The notes under the pieces: model-generated
Told to the model about the DNA's origin: nothing
Seen by the model: only the letters and a program-made list of their open reading frames with translations
The model's database searches: none
Origin: Strigamia acuminata
Taxonomy: Eukaryota > Arthropoda > Chilopoda > Geophilomorpha > Linotaeniidae
Direction: 5' to 3'
Length of the DNA: 64,000 nucleotides
Assembly (NCBI GenBank): GCA_949358305.1
Contig: OX442323.1
Span: 2,480,001 to 2,544,000, forward strand
Shown: positions 1 through 11,929 of the stretch, one piece after another
Layout of the letters: every line of letters starts with the position of its first letter
How positions within the stretch are numbered: position 1 is the stretch's first letter
Program-made: the position numbers and the translations under genes

Positions 1-2
1 AC

Positions 3-2891
3 GTGGATGAAGATGTGGCGCCGGTAGCCCAGAGATACCGTCCTATCCCGTTCCATTTAAGAAAAAAGGTGGAGAAGGAGCTGGACAGGTTGTTACAAAT
101 GGACGTCATTGAGCGAATTGATGAGGGGATGGGCCCGACGCCATGGGTATCGCCGATCCATTGTGTGGATAAGCCAAGGGACCCCGATCCCGACGCCATT
201 CGCCTGTGTGTGGATGCGCGAGAGGTCAATAGAGCTATCAAACGGGTGAGACATACGTCACCACGATTAGAAGATGTGATTGCGGTAGCGGAAGGAGCCG
301 TCTTGTTTTCAAAATTGGACTTGAACCACGGTTTTAATCAAGTGGAACTTGACGGGGAGTCGCGCAAATACACAGTATTTGCGACTCACGTAGGATTATT
401 TCGTTTCAAACGGCTGCTGTTTGGCATCAATTCAGCGTCGGAACTGTTCCAGGACACGATCCGACAAGTGATCGAAGGTTTGCCTAATTGCATAAACATT
501 GTCGATGACATTTTCGTTGTAGGAAAAACGGGCGAGGCACATGACGCAGCGATGCACGCGGTGTTGAGACGATTGGAGGATAAAGGCCTGACGCTGAACG
601 AGGAAAAGTGTGAGCTGCGCCGCGGCAGAATTGTTTTCTTCGGCCACGTGTTTTCGGCCAGTGGCATTTCTATAGACCCGCGTAAGGTGGAGGCGGTAGA
701 AAGAATGGAACCCCCGAAGTCAGTTGCTGAGGCGAAAAGCCTGTTAGGAATGGTCATCTATTGTGCGCGATTCGTCAGAAACATGGCGGATATGTTGAAG
801 CCATTGCGAGACGTGGCAAAGAAGGCCAACGCAGCGTTCGTTTGGGGAAAAGATCAACAGACGGCGTGGGCGGAAATTAAAGGACAATTAGGAAATAAGA
901 GTGTATTGGCATACTACGACCCAACGGCCAGGATCCATCTGACGGTCGATGCGGGCCCGAATGGGCTGGGAGCGATTTTAGCCCAGATTAAGGGGGCAGA
1001 TACGGAACCGCGGGTCGTGGCCTACGCAAGTCGCACACTAACAGAAGTGGAGAAAAGATATTCTCAAATCGAACGAGAGACTTTAGCGGCCGTGTGGGCC
1101 ATCGAACATTTTTATTTATATTTATACGGAATAACTTTTGTGCTTTTTACAGATCATAAGCCTCTCATTAGCATTTTCGGGAATCGGAAGTCGCGACCGT
1201 CCGCGAGAATAGAACGCCTCTGCTTGCGCATACAACAATACGTGTTTGAAGTTAAATACACAAAAGGGGCTTCGAATCCAAGCGACTATATGTCGCGGCA
1301 TTCGGGAGCGGAGAAGGGATGCGGTGTAACAATGTCACGAGCGGTCGAGCGTTACGTCAATTTCGTTGTGAGAACGCGCATGCCGAGTTCATTGACGCGG
1401 GAACAGATCGCGAAGGCAACGGCGGAGGACAAGGAATTGCAGTTGTTAAGGACGACGTTACAGTGCACGGGAGGCGAACGGGACAGGTTATGGAAACAGG
1501 AGGGTTTAAAACCGTTTAGACTTTTGCAGGACGAATTAACGAGTTCGGTGGACGGAATCGTTTTGCGGGGAGACCGGATCGTCATCCCGGAACAACTAAG
1601 AGATGCAGTGATAACCCTGGCGCACCGGGGGCACCAGGGAATCGTGAAAACGAAGGTGCTGTTACGACAAAAAATATGGTTTCCCGGGTTAGATGCGCGA
1701 GTCGAGCGAGCGGTGGCGGGATGCCTGCCGTGCCAGGCTTGCGTGCCGATACGAACGAGGACGCCATTGGTTATGACGGAGCTTCCAGATAGGCCGTGGC
1801 AGCGACTCGCCGTAGATTTCCTGGGCCCATTCCCAGATGGGAAGATCTTATGCGTATTAATCGACGAATATTCTCGATTCCCATTCGTCGATGGAGTCGC
1901 GTCAACGGGAGCCCGGGGAGTGATTAATTTGATGAAGAAGCGATTTTCTGAACTGGGCATCCCAGAAGTTATTAAATCGGATAACGGGCCGCCATTTGCA
2001 TCAGGCGAATTCGCCGAGTTCGTGAAAGACATGGGCATACGGCATCAGCGGGTGACGCCGCTATGGCCAGAGGCCAACGGCGAAGCCGAACGCTTCATGA
2101 GGACTTTAAATAAGGCGATCCTGGCGGCTGTGACGGAGGGTAAGAAATGGCACGAAGAAATTTGTGAATTCTTACTCAATTATAGAGCAACGCCGCACAC
2201 AACAACGGGTGTTCCGCCGGCAGAATTGTTATTTAGCCGACCGATTAAGACGAGGTTGCCACAAATTTTCGCATTACAGGAGGATAAGTTAGTGAGAAAA
2301 AGGGACGAAGAGAGAAAGACGGAAATGAAAAGACTGGCGGACGAAAAGAGACAAGTTAAGGAGCATGGATTGACAGTGGGAGATTTGGTTTTGGTTAAGA
2401 GAAGGAAAACGAATAAACTAATATCCCCGTATGACCCAGTACCATTTAAGATAGTTTCGATTGTGGGCTCCCAGATTAGAGCGTGCAGAGGCTCACAGAA
2501 CATCGTACGGAACTCCTCGTTCTTCAAAAAGTTGCAGGGCGAAGAGAGGGAGAAAGAGGATCGAGAATTTGAGGAGGAGCGGAGAGAGGAGTGCGTAGAG
2601 GAAGAGAGAGGGGAGACGCAGGAGGAGATGAGGAGGGAGCTGGCACCTCAGGTGGAGCCGATTCCAGCGCGCCAAATGGAAATGTTGGCGATCCCGGAGG
2701 AGGAGCTGGGTCTACAAAGAGAGCGGATGTCCCACGTCGAGCCGGTGCTCCAGGATGAACCACCACAACACGTTGAATTACCGATGAATCTGAGGCGATC
2801 GTCGAGGACGACGCAGGGCAAGCCACCTGCCCGGTACGGGGACTTTGTGCCAACGAAGGTGAAACGGGGAAGAAATAAGAAGAAATGGTGA
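3..2891 (+). CDS. pol: Gypsy pol polyprotein (RT, RNase H, integrase), partial 5'
   Basis: This is 962 codons of open frame with no visible start, since the protein continues upstream. The reverse transcriptase palm has the catalytic pair in NIVDD (GAT GAC at 504-509). RNase H follows with TVDAGPNGLG, the ERETLAAVWAIEHF glutamate motif and FTDHKPL. Integrase begins with an HHCC zinc finger (LAHRGHQG ... CLPCQAC), then the core with VDFLGPF, KSDNGPPF and a final glutamate in ANGEAERF. The last 140 residues are Glu/Arg-rich and end in a basic RGRNKKKW tail. The enzymes copy element RNA into DNA in cytoplasmic particles and insert it into chromosomes. All catalytic acids I looked for are present and there is no frameshift. 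Confidence 0.93.
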   Translation: MDEDVAPVAQRYRPIPFHLRKKVEKELDRLLQMDVIERIDEGMGPTPWVSPIHCVDKPRDPDPDAIRLCVDAREVNRAIKRVRHTSPRLEDVIAVAEGAVLFSKLDLNHGFNQVELDGESRKYTVFATHVGLFRFKRLLFGINSASELFQDTIRQVIEGLPNCINIVDDIFVVGKTGEAHDAAMHAVLRRLEDKGLTLNEEKCELRRGRIVFFGHVFSASGISIDPRKVEAVERMEPPKSVAEAKSLLGMVIYCARFVRNMADMLKPLRDVAKKANAAFVWGKDQQTAWAEIKGQLGNKSVLAYYDPTARIHLTVDAGPNGLGAILAQIKGADTEPRVVAYASRTLTEVEKRYSQIERETLAAVWAIEHFYLYLYGITFVLFTDHKPLISIFGNRKSRPSARIERLCLRIQQYVFEVKYTKGASNPSDYMSRHSGAEKGCGVTMSRAVERYVNFVVRTRMPSSLTREQIAKATAEDKELQLLRTTLQCTGGERDRLWKQEGLKPFRLLQDELTSSVDGIVLRGDRIVIPEQLRDAVITLAHRGHQGIVKTKVLLRQKIWFPGLDARVERAVAGCLPCQACVPIRTRTPLVMTELPDRPWQRLAVDFLGPFPDGKILCVLIDEYSRFPFVDGVASTGARGVINLMKKRFSELGIPEVIKSDNGPPFASGEFAEFVKDMGIRHQRVTPLWPEANGEAERFMRTLNKAILAAVTEGKKWHEEICEFLLNYRATPHTTTGVPPAELLFSRPIKTRLPQIFALQEDKLVRKRDEERKTEMKRLADEKRQVKEHGLTVGDLVLVKRRKTNKLISPYDPVPFKIVSIVGSQIRACRGSQNIVRNSSFFKKLQGEEREKEDREFEEERREECVEEERGETQEEMRRELAPQVEPIPARQMEMLAIPEEELGLQRERMSHVEPVLQDEPPQHVELPMNLRRSSRTTQGKPPARYGDFVPTKVKRGRNKKKW

Positions 2892-3015
2892 AGGAACAAT
2901 TTGGTGAAAATAGTGACTTTATTGTGAAATTTAATATTTGATGTGATAATGTTTTGTGCTCGAATTGTAAATTAATATTGTACATTCTTTTATTCTAATT
3001 TATTACAGTTGTATT

Positions 3016-3026
3016 GGGGGGAGGGA
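3016..3026 (+). promoter_or_regulatory. Polypurine tract of Gypsy-1
   Basis: An 11-nt run of G and A (GGGGGGAGGGA) directly abuts the LTR. In LTR retrotransposons this primes plus-strand DNA synthesis. Confidence 0.85.
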
Positions 3027-3300
3027 TGTAGTGTTGTAATAGGCCACTAGATGGCGTTAGTGATCAAGGCCGATGACAAGGCCGTTTAGAGAATTAAAGA
3101 GCACTTGCTAGCGAGCATTGGAATGGAGCGCATGTCAGTCATTTCACACAATATCACAACGTGCAAAATATAAAATAAAATAAAATAAAATAAAATAAAA
3201 TAAAAAATAAATAAATAAATAAATAAAATAATGAAATATCGTTTTGCCCAGACTGAGATTACGAGACGAGCGAGATCTGGAAGTATAGTTTCAGACTACA
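3027..3300 (+). repeat. 3' LTR of Gypsy-1 (274 bp)
   Basis: It starts TGTAGT immediately after the purine tract and ends ACTACA, giving a 6-bp terminal inverted repeat. It contains a (TAAAA)n/(TAAA)n microsatellite at about 3170-3230, which supplies AATAAA-type polyadenylation motifs, and a CCACTAGATGGCG motif at 3044-3056. The 5' partner and target duplication are outside the window, so the right border rests on the ACTACA inverted repeat. Confidence 0.8.
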
Positions 3301-5545
3301 TTTCGACTCAATACATCATCAGAGCTTTGACAAGCGTTAATGGCCAGTGGGTGGCCTATATTTAGAAAAATATTGGTATCGACAAAAAAAAGGTGCCAAT
3401 ACTAATATTTCTATTTTATCAAAATGCGAGGCCAATATGATGCAAAGTTTACATCACGTCGCCAGTGCGTTTCCCAAAACGTGCGCTCAAAGTAATAAAA
3501 TGCGCAGATCTGCACGTTTTATTGACCAGACAATTTAACAAATCGTGCAAACCTTGCACCATTTTTTAAATTACGTTATACATTTACCTGGGTATTTCAT
3601 TGAGTCTCCATGAACCAGAATTCGACAATTCGAAAATCCCATCGTAATTGTTCCCTAAAAAAAACATAAAACACAAAATTAATTAATTCAGTTTTAGTCA
3701 CCAATAAATAAGTTTTAAATATTCATTCGTTCTTGCACTTGCACATATTTCAAATTCGATTTGGCTGTGTATACTGAAGGGTGGTGGCGTGCATTGGAAA
3801 CAAAATTGAACACAGTTCCATTCCCATCTGACAAGAAATCTTTCATCCTCGCATTCAGCTGCAATTGCCTTCAAACAAAATCGAATTCAACGATTCTCCG
3901 AACAGGAAAAAAAAATAAAGACAAATACTAAGACTTTCTAAAAACATAGAATCTTCTTCTAAGATATCTCTTTAAGTCAATAAAAACTAAGCTGACAGAT
4001 ACCATTACATTCAAAGTGATTGAAGAAAAACCAACTTTATGACGACATCTTTTTTTATGGTCGACGTTTTCTGCCGATGTAAACTTAGCTCGAAACAAAA
4101 ATACCCGCTTTATCTCCATAAATGACACTTTTCATCGCCAGCAACGAGTATTTCACTGATAAAAAATGTATTTAAGGCCGAAAATAATCGGGTTTTTTTC
4201 GTTTTTTTTTATTTTTAAGAAATTTTAGGCCGAAAATCCGCAAAAATATTTTAAATTTGTAAAATACTCTTTCATGTACAACATTTAAATGATAATTTGT
4301 TGAATCACAGTGCTAGAACTGTGAAAATATGAAGAATTTGCTTACATAAAACCCTATGTAAAACCGCAACCGACGCCATGATTTTACATCACAACTTTTG
4401 AGACACCTAGTGACGAGTTTGAGAATTTAAAGTAAACACGCTTGCTCGTAAGGAAATTTTATATTTAATTTATGTTCTATTCATCCACAACATTGACATT
4501 TCATGAGAAAAGAAAAATAATTAAAAGATTTATTGCCATGACATGTCTCTAAGGTGCAATTAAATTTAAAACTCATTGAGGTAAAAAATTCACTGACACA
4601 CAATATAATAATGAGAGAAGCTTTTATATTTTATTATTATATATTAAATAATAAACAAAAACAATTTTTAATCACCAAAGTTGAAATTTTTATAAAGATC
4701 ATGCTTATAAAGCCACTGAACTCTCAACAGACTTAAAATTGAATCAAGTCTTTCATCTTCAATAACATTTAATAAAAAAGAAATTTTTTTTTCCTCCATT
4801 TCTAATTTTCCTGTCTTAATTTCCCCAACAGAAAGTAATTAGCCCTAAGTTTTTTCCACTACTGAAAAAAAAAAAAAAACCCACAAATAAAAAACCAAAA
4901 ATTTGAAAATACGAGACTCCTCAAAATCAAAATCATAAATCTCAATTTTATTCTTCATAAATAAAAATAAATTAAAATCTGATGATGTGAGGGTGCTCTG
5001 AGTGCCTTAAAAAGTCTAGTGACCCTGCACTTTTGCTCTCAAAAAAACATAAATAAAGCAAAACACCATTAAAACTGTTGGCCAGGTTTTTGTTGAAAAA
5101 TAAGGACGCTCAGAGATTAAGATGGCTGACTGAATGCCACGTCATGCTTAATTAATTTCTCATTAACTGCATCCCTGTGGATTAATTTTTATTTATAAAC
5201 TCACTTGAGTTGACAAAATCAATGCGTCAACAAGACACAACATGCAAATCACCACACCTTGGAGAGTTCTGGTAATTTGACAATGAGTAAAAGACTAACC
5301 TAATGCAGTATGAAGCATTAAAAAACCCCATCTTGCCACTTTACAATTTTAAATTGAGTACAATCTTGCTGATTAAACTTCAGGCATGAAATTATATTGC
5401 AAAGTATTACAATGTATTTTGAAATGCATTGGGTTTTGTGGGGTTTGCTTTGTAAAATACAATTGATAAAAAAAATTAAATTAATTTAATATGAGCGATA
5501 AGGATCGGCGGATAAGCGGAACGATTCATAGGCATAACTGTAGAC
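3301..5545. other. AT-rich intergenic DNA, no gene recognised
   Basis: Only short open frames rich in Phe, Lys and Asn occur here, as expected in AT-rich non-coding DNA. I see poly-A/T runs but no repeat array, exon structure or transposon border that I can defend. Confidence 0.6.
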
Positions 5546-6193
5546 AGTTTGCGAGATGCATTTTTCCCTTACAGTTAAACACTATACAGTATGAAAATAG
5601 TGTAAGGGAAAAATGATAAATTAAGTTTTTGTGGGCTGCACTTTTCCCTTATCACTACACTATTTCAGCCAACTACTGACAGTAAGTCAGGGCTGGACTG
5701 GGAACAAATTTAGTGCCAGGAAATCTGGATGTTCGGGCCACAATTAATCAAGTCGGGACAAGCCATAGCAAGTCAAGACGGGCCACAGCGGCCATGGGCC
5801 ACCGGGAAAGTCTCCGTATCCCACCGGGCCAGTCCAGCACTGCAGTTAGTAATTTTGGGCCTAAAAATTCAATTTGGAGGCGTAAATGTGCAAATTTCTA
5901 CACAAAATTCCATTATTATGCCTATAAAGTATGGTTTTGGGTCTAAAATTCAATTTTGGGCCTAAATTATCATTCAATCTACGTACCTAGACTGTGATGT
6001 GTTTGATCGGGACAACAAAATAATCGCCATTTGCAATGGGCGGAGCTAACAATATAGTGTTCTCAATTCTGATTGGCTGCGCTATATTTTAATTTAGTGT
6101 TGAAAACGATACACTAAAGATTTTTCCCTTACGATATGGCACTAAAATAGTGTATCGTGGCACAAAATAAGGGAAAAATGCATCCCGCAAACT
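5546..6193. mobile_element. Non-autonomous terminal-inverted-repeat element (648 bp)
   Basis: Inverted repeats of 26 bp with one mismatch bound the element (5546-5571 and 6168-6193), beginning AGTTTGCG and containing the block TGCATTTTTCCCTTA. The TTTTTCCCTTA block recurs inside in both orientations (near 5611, 5642, 6121), so several internal hairpins are possible. A GC-rich stretch at 5690-5840 has repeated GGGCC and CGGGCC words and stands out from the AT-rich flanks. No transposase is encoded and no clear target duplication is visible, so the superfamily is undetermined. Confidence 0.7.
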
Positions 6194-7385
6194 CTATTTT
6201 AGAATGCGAAAAGCAATATATTTTCCATAAATGAGATATCTGCAAAAGTAGTATTGTAATCATTATTTCAATATTATCCAAAAACACAGTTGGGGATTTA
6301 GAATTTTCTTGTCTAGGTGCACCATAGTCACTTTTTAATTGTCCATTTTAATTGGTAACAAGATTACATTCAATCATCTTAATCTTCAATAGTTTTAGAA
6401 AGTGCAACACAACACCAATGCTCAAACCTAACTTTTAATTATTACAATTTGTCACACATAATCTCCCAGCAGACAAAACAAGTTATTAAATTCCAATTTA
6501 ATTTTCCTCATGCCAGAAGTATAAACACAAGTCTTAAATTAAACCTGTCATAAACCGAAAAAATTAAATTAATTTTTTTTTTTTTTAAATAAAATTTTTT
6601 TTTAAAAAAATACTTCTACTTATGAAGTAAAACTGTCCTCACCATTGTTTTCTACATATCAAGCTCAACACAAACATTTTAGTGAATACTTTTAAACAAA
6701 AAGAAAAATAAATAAAAATAAATAAATAAAATGTTAAAGCAAAACAAAATCCTTGCCACAATCATTTTTGTTTAAGATAAAAGCCCTTGTGCAACCACAA
6801 CCTTAATGCTCTTCTTGGAGCGAGTGTCAGCGATTGAGAATAGGCATGTTCTGTGCAATATCTTCACAGACCCTCTTGCGACCAATAAATGCAACAGAGC
6901 ATGGACAAGAGGATTTGTTCTTCTCACATTGAATTGGAAGGCAATTGCTAATGCCAGTGTGAAAAAAACCAGACAAATCTCTTTCACGACAATCTTCTTT
7001 TTTTCCAACGAGCAGAAACGATGAAAGGAAAAAGATGAAAATAATAATCAATAGAAATATCACAAGTGGCCATGTTGATGTTCGATGATAGGCTGCCCTG
7101 AAGTGCACGGCAATGTTGCAGCAATTCCCACACAGGAAAGCTCTCTTATTATACATGGTGTAAAACCGTGATAAAAAAATGAGTGTTTTTGTTTGTGACC
7201 AGCTGACCACTGGTCAAGTTCAGTATATTTGCTGTCTATCAATATTTGTCTGCTGAATAAATAAACTATCGCAGTACTATCGCAGTTTTATCCGCAAACA
7301 TTCTACACTTGTACTAACATGTGAAAACAACTGCCCCATGAGCAATTTCTCATTGTGTTATATTTATCGCAACATAATTTTAATT
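6194..7385. other. Intergenic DNA, no gene recognised
   Basis: Short overlapping frames on both strands between 6770 and 7240 show no consistent splice structure or recognisable domain. A long poly-T/poly-A tract lies near 6570-6605. Confidence 0.55.
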
Positions 7386-7387
7386 TC

Positions 7388-7632
7388 AATAGTAGGTTCT
7401 GCAGAATTCTGTATGCTTTGCAGAAAAATTTTCTACAGAAAAAAATTACCAAATTCTGCAGAATTCTGCAGAAAAATGTTAACCTTTTCTGCAGAATATT
7501 TTCGGCTAGCAATTTTTCTGCAGAATTCTGCAGAGAAAAAAGATTTTCTGCAGAATTTTTTCGGCAGGCAAATTTTCTGCAGAATTTTTTCGGCAGGCAA
7601 ATTTTCTGCAGAATTCTGCAGATTTTTTTACC
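7388..7632. repeat. Imperfect tandem repeat of TTCTGCAGAA
   Basis: The palindromic word TTCTGCAGAA (PstI core) recurs with variable spacers of A, T and GGCAGGCAAATT. Because the unit is palindromic, both strands stay open in several frames; those frames are repeat artefacts and not genes. Confidence 0.85.
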
Positions 7633-7663
7633 TGGGGTGGAAATAAGTGTATGATCAAGGCGA

Positions 7664-8153
7664 CAGATTAGGGGAATACACAGATGCGACACTTCGGTGG
7701 AATCTTGTGTTCTCCGTGAGATCGGAGAAAAACGACGTTTAAATGCTAAATGTTTATAATTTTTATTTTTAAAATTCAAAATAAACTTGTTGTTACATAT
7801 TATCCTTCTTTAAATTTATTTATCACCATTAACAAAAAATCTGAGGGTTTGTAAACAACGAATTTTGATTTTAAATGTATAGGGAAGAACGCTTGGAACG
7901 CTGTTTTTCTCCGATCACGCAGAGAACAAGTGATTTCATCAGAGTGTCGCATCTGTGTATTCTCCTAATCTGATTATCCTTATTTAAATTTATTTATTAC
8001 AATTAAAAAAAAAATCTGAGGGTCTGTAAATAACAAATTTTGATTTTAAATGGATAGGGAAAAACTTTAACGCTTGGAATGCTCTTTTTCTCTGATCACG
8101 CGGAGAACAAAAGATTTCAGCAAAGTGTCGCATCTGTGTATTCCCCTAATCAG
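7664..8153. mobile_element. Palindromic MITE plus tandem second right half
   Basis: The left arm (about 7664-7733, starting GATTAGGGGAATACACAGAT) is the reverse complement of 7906-7972, giving an imperfect inverted repeat of about 70 bp with mismatches around an AT-rich core. The core and right arm are then repeated directly at about 7977-8153, with ATCTGAGGGT and GTGTCGCATCTGTGTATTC conserved. The structure is right-end-duplicated, as after abortive transposition or unequal exchange. No coding capacity. Confidence 0.75.
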
Positions 8154-10250
8154 TGACCAAGGCCAGTTTAAGATCTTTACTTCATAGGCCCTAGGTACTG
8201 TGCCTAGTTGGTCTTATTTTTTTATGTATGAAAGTAAGTACCAATGATATATTTCCTTTCTCATTTTTCTCATGTGATCTTTAAACACCAATCAAAATGC
8301 TTATCCTACTGATGTTGTGCACAATGTTTGTCCATAAAATTGTACAAAGGCTTTTTGCACTTTTCACCTCACTTCATATAACTTTGAAGATCCATCTCTC
8401 CTTGTTTGTGCGTTGAGTTCTTAGCCTCAAGGCAAAGAGCATGTCTGTCTGTCATCTCCATCCCCTCTCATTCCCTGTTGACTCCTTATTCCACATGTCA
8501 ATACTGAATACAGCCAGCAGCCAGCTGGAGCTATCATATGGCTGTGGACAAATAAACACCAAACAGTTGCAGTATGCAGTATAAGCTAAGGGAACTGACA
8601 TTTTCTCAATAATAATCTTGTATGTGTAACATTCCTATAACTACCGTATTTTATCAAATAAGAGCTGCTCTTATTCAAAACGGGCACTCTGAGCCGCGGC
8701 TCCAATTCGAGGGCAGCTCCATAAAACCTGATATAATTAAAACGGAAATTTTGATTTTAGACACATGCAATTTCGGATAGATCTGAAACAATATACTACT
8801 CTTCTTCCATTTAGAAATGAAATTAATGTTCCAATGTTTGAATTTCACCAAGGACAACACCAAATAATCTAAAATATTTAGTTAATTCAATGACAAATAG
8901 GTTCATTATAGTTATTAGAACGCATAGGAAGCATACCAAACATTAGAAATAAAAATTGGTTATATTTTTGATGATTTAGAGCACATGGTTTCAAACTTTC
9001 TTCCAGCATAAATGACATTTTGTAAACAATTTTTTTTATTTTTTAAATTTGATTTGAGTTATTCTTATAGTCTTAAACAATTCTTTATTGTCATGATACA
9101 AACCTGTAAATAAATTTTCAAGTCAAAATTTGACTTGTAACTAAGAAACCTGTAGTGGTCTCAAACTTTTTACCACCACTGTATATGTTTTACATTATTG
9201 CACATTAATTTATTCAGTCATTAAAACTTATTAAATTATCATTTTCTCAACCGGTCATTACGACCGGTTTTGGCCGTTCTAGGTAGGGGAAAATTCTGGC
9301 CGTTCTAGTGTTCAAGTACATATATTGGACAAGCCATAAATAACATCATTTATTTGTTATTCATACAAGTAATATTTTCATTCATAACTTCGCAAAATTT
9401 AGACATTAACTTTAACAGAAAAAAATTGTTCTCTTCAAAAGATTCTGTTAGCTTATCATATTCATAAATATGTAAAGAAATAATTCCCCTTTCATCTAGT
9501 TCCATTACCACTTGTTTTCAATTACTTTGAGGCAATTAAGATGCTTGAGCAAACATCAGGGCCCACAATCTCATCATTAATTCCATCAGAACTCTCAACT
9601 GAGTAAAACTTGAGGCGAAATTTTTTTGCTCAAAACTCTTGTTAAAATTTAAAGTCTTTGGACAACACAACTTGAAACCATTCCTTTAATACAAATTGTC
9701 ACTTAACCCTCTAGGCCCACCTCAGCAACATTCTTGCGTAGTACTTTGCTCTTATAAAGGTGGAGGGAGGTGTCTCCAATATCGTTGGCAAGCACAGGAC
9801 ATGACTCCAGAGGCCGCTCTGCACTTGCTGGCTCAGCAGTTAAGTGGAGGCTGGAAGAGGATGGAGTGCTTAGTCCATTGGGGCCCATTGGCTTCATCTG
9901 TTCAATTCTTTTTTTTTTAGATTCAAAGTGAAATAAAAATCATTGCAGTGTGGAGTACAATATCATCACCGAAGGATGCTGCCCTATTTTTCAGCAAACA
10001 AAAAACAGTTGAGGAAAATTGGTCAGGGATGCAACAAAAGGATCTTTCTTTTTTTCATATCAATATATCATAATTCCATTTCTTGGATTAGAAATTAAAA
10101 AAAAAAATTTTCACTTCAGAATTACATTACACAGACTGACTAGGGAGTGAACTATAAAACAGGACTGTTTTATACATTAAACCGAGCAGGCACGGTGCCT
10201 AGGGCCTATGAACCTTTCAGGGCCTACAACCTTCTCCGTAGTTGCATGAG
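8154..10250. other. Intergenic DNA with transposon-end remnants
   Basis: No gene is recognised. A fragment at 8644-8690 begins TACCGTATTTTAT and matches the end of the MITE at 11593-11929. Sequence at 9150-9183 (GTCTCAAAC ... ACCACCACTGTA) resembles one terminal repeat of a Tc1-like MITE; I could not find its partner. A perfect hairpin (AACCGGTC, 5-nt loop, GACCGGTT) lies at 9249-9269. Confidence 0.5.
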
Positions 10251-10264
10251 CCACAAATGGCGAA

Positions 10265-10640
10265 CCAGTGGCGGACCCAGCATTTTGTGTCAGCAGTGTA
10301 GACTTTGACCGATATCCAAATTTTAGAATATCGCCGATTCCGATTATCGGTAACCAAATATCAGAAGCGCCTGGCGACAGGAGGCTCCCGACCAATGAAA
10401 TTACAGATACAAACCAGGAATGACTAATGCGTACCAACCATATCGCGACTAAATAAGTGCCCAATTCCCCTTCATATTAAAAAAAAAAAGTTAAGATGAG
10501 GTTTGGAGAGGAAGGAAAAGGTCAAGGGGGGCGCTGGCCCCCCTTGTTAAGAAAAAAACCCAAAAACACGCAAATAAACCAAGAAACAGCATTAGTCACT
10601 CCTGGGTGAGGAGCCTCCTGTCGCCAGGCATTAGTCCAAA
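10265..10640. mobile_element. Possible hAT-like MITE remnant with internal inverted repeat
   Basis: CAGTGGCGGACCCAGC at about 10266 resembles a common hAT-type terminus, and a run near 10530 (GGGGGGCGCTGGCCCCCC) resembles the G/C block just inside such ends. The segment around GCCTGGCGACAGGAGGCTC (10371) reappears inverted near 10607-10630. No target duplication was defined. The hAT assignment rests on recalled terminal motifs and is tentative. Confidence 0.4.
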
Positions 10641-10892
10641 TATCAGCCGACATTAACTGACCGACAACCCCATCTGAACTTCAGAAGTGTTCACAGTCCA
10701 TTGAAATTTATGAATACTTTCAACATTAATAAAAAAAATTTAATGTGTGATTTCATACGATAAAATTAGTATAAAAATAAGTAAAAAGCTCAGTCAAAGG
10801 CCTCTAGAAATAAAAGTGCATAGGGCCTATGAAGGTCTTCAAACAAACCCGACTGCATATACTGAAAACAGAGCCAAGTTTATGTACCATAG

Positions 10893-11155
10893 GACCCCAA
10901 GCAACAACAAAGGGCCCTTAAATGCAGGACCTGCTCTAGGTTTTTTGCTGCCCCAAGCTACAACAAATAAGGAGCTCTAACATGCAGCACCTGCTCTAAG
11001 TTTTTTTCTGCCCCAAGCTTAGAACAAACAGAGTCCTTACTTGCAAGGCCTGCAATAGATTTTTTGCTACCTCAAGCTACAACATGTAAGGGGCCCTTAT
11101 ATTCAGGGTCTGCTCTCAGTTTTTTGCTGCTCTAAGCCTAAAACAAATAACTACA
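10893..11155. repeat. Tandem repeat, about 60-bp unit, four diverged copies
   Basis: The landmark CTGCTCTAGG/TTTTTTGCTG occurs at 10931, 10991, 11050 and 11110, a period of about 60 bp. Each unit also carries a CCCCAAGC ... ACAACA segment. Copies differ by substitutions and small indels. Confidence 0.8.
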
Positions 11156-11592
11156 GCAAATCATGCCACAAAAATGTCTGTGTAATTGGTCCATACAATT
11201 GGAATATTCTCTAGTGCAAGAGATCTGATCAGTTGGAGCCCTTTGACACCAAGGTCTGCTTGACAAAGAAGCTGCTGCACACCAAACCTCATCAGAACTA
11301 CAAAAAGCCAATACTCTGCCATTGCCTTGAGCCCATGAGTCTCCAGTGGCCAACAGACTCCTAAAGAAAGTCTCACTAATGGAATATTCAAATCTTTGTG
11401 ATAGTTTTAGGTTTCTTGCTGCTGGGGGATTAATAGCTAACCACTATAGATTGACAAAACCATTTTTATTTTCAAAGGTTATTTGAAAGGACAAGAAAAA
11501 ATAACATGGCACATCTGAAGTTGTCATCTGATTCCCAATAGAGGAACCCTTGTAAAAACCAGACAAAAGTAAAAAGGTGAGAAAAAGTGAAA

Positions 11593-11929
11593 TACCGTCT
11601 TTTACCGATTAAGAGTCGCCTTCGGATTGTAGCCGCCCTCGAATTGTAGCCGCCCTCAAATTGTAGCCACCCTCGAACTGTAGCCGCCCTCACATTGTAG
11701 CCGCCCTCGAATAGTAGCCGCAGACACCAAGAATATCGTATTTTTGCAAAACTACAGTATTGTTTCCGTATTTAACCTCACGAACGATGAACATACGCTT
11801 CATTTGTGACGTTCAGACTTCGTTTGTTACATTAAACAAATGTAAGAAACAAAAAACCGAAATTGTAATTGCTGACAAAAATGGCAGTTTTGAATAAGAG
11901 CCGCGGCTATTAAGCGATAAAATACGGTA
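11593..11929. mobile_element. MITE with TACCGTMTTTTA termini and internal 18-bp repeats
   Basis: It begins TACCGTCTTTTACCGATTAA and ends with the inverse (TTAAGCGATAAAATACGGTA), so it is a terminal-inverted-repeat element flush with TA dinucleotides. Inside, 11631-11728 is a tandem array of about six copies of an 18-bp unit (CCCTCGAATTGTAGCCG plus one base). Related single ends occur at 8644 and 12848. It is absent from the matching position of the HAUS5-flank copy at 14900, so it inserted after the duplication. Confidence 0.75.

Larger units (their letters stand above)
1..3300 (+). mobile_element. Ty3/Gypsy LTR retrotransposon, 5'-truncated by window edge
   Basis: The pol reading frame is already open at the first base and ends at 2891. 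It is followed by about 120 nt of non-coding sequence, a purine tract and a 3' LTR. The gag, protease and 5' LTR would lie to the left of the window. The order RT, RNase H, integrase identifies the Ty3/Gypsy superfamily, and the C-terminal Arg/Ser-rich tail followed by a PPARYGDF motif is common in Mag/K02A2.6-type lineages. The visible reading frame is undamaged, so the element may be young. The superfamily call is firm; the lineage is my inference. Confidence 0.93.

Noticed and set aside
1352-2038. 228-codon minus-strand frame opposite Gypsy-1 integrase
   Set aside because: Antisense shadow of the integrase coding strand; no domain of its own.
9696-9920. Short plus-strand frame with Gly/Trp-rich sequence, and overlapping minus frame
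   Set aside because: No splice structure, paralogue or domain; the GC-richer stretch may be old repeat DNA.
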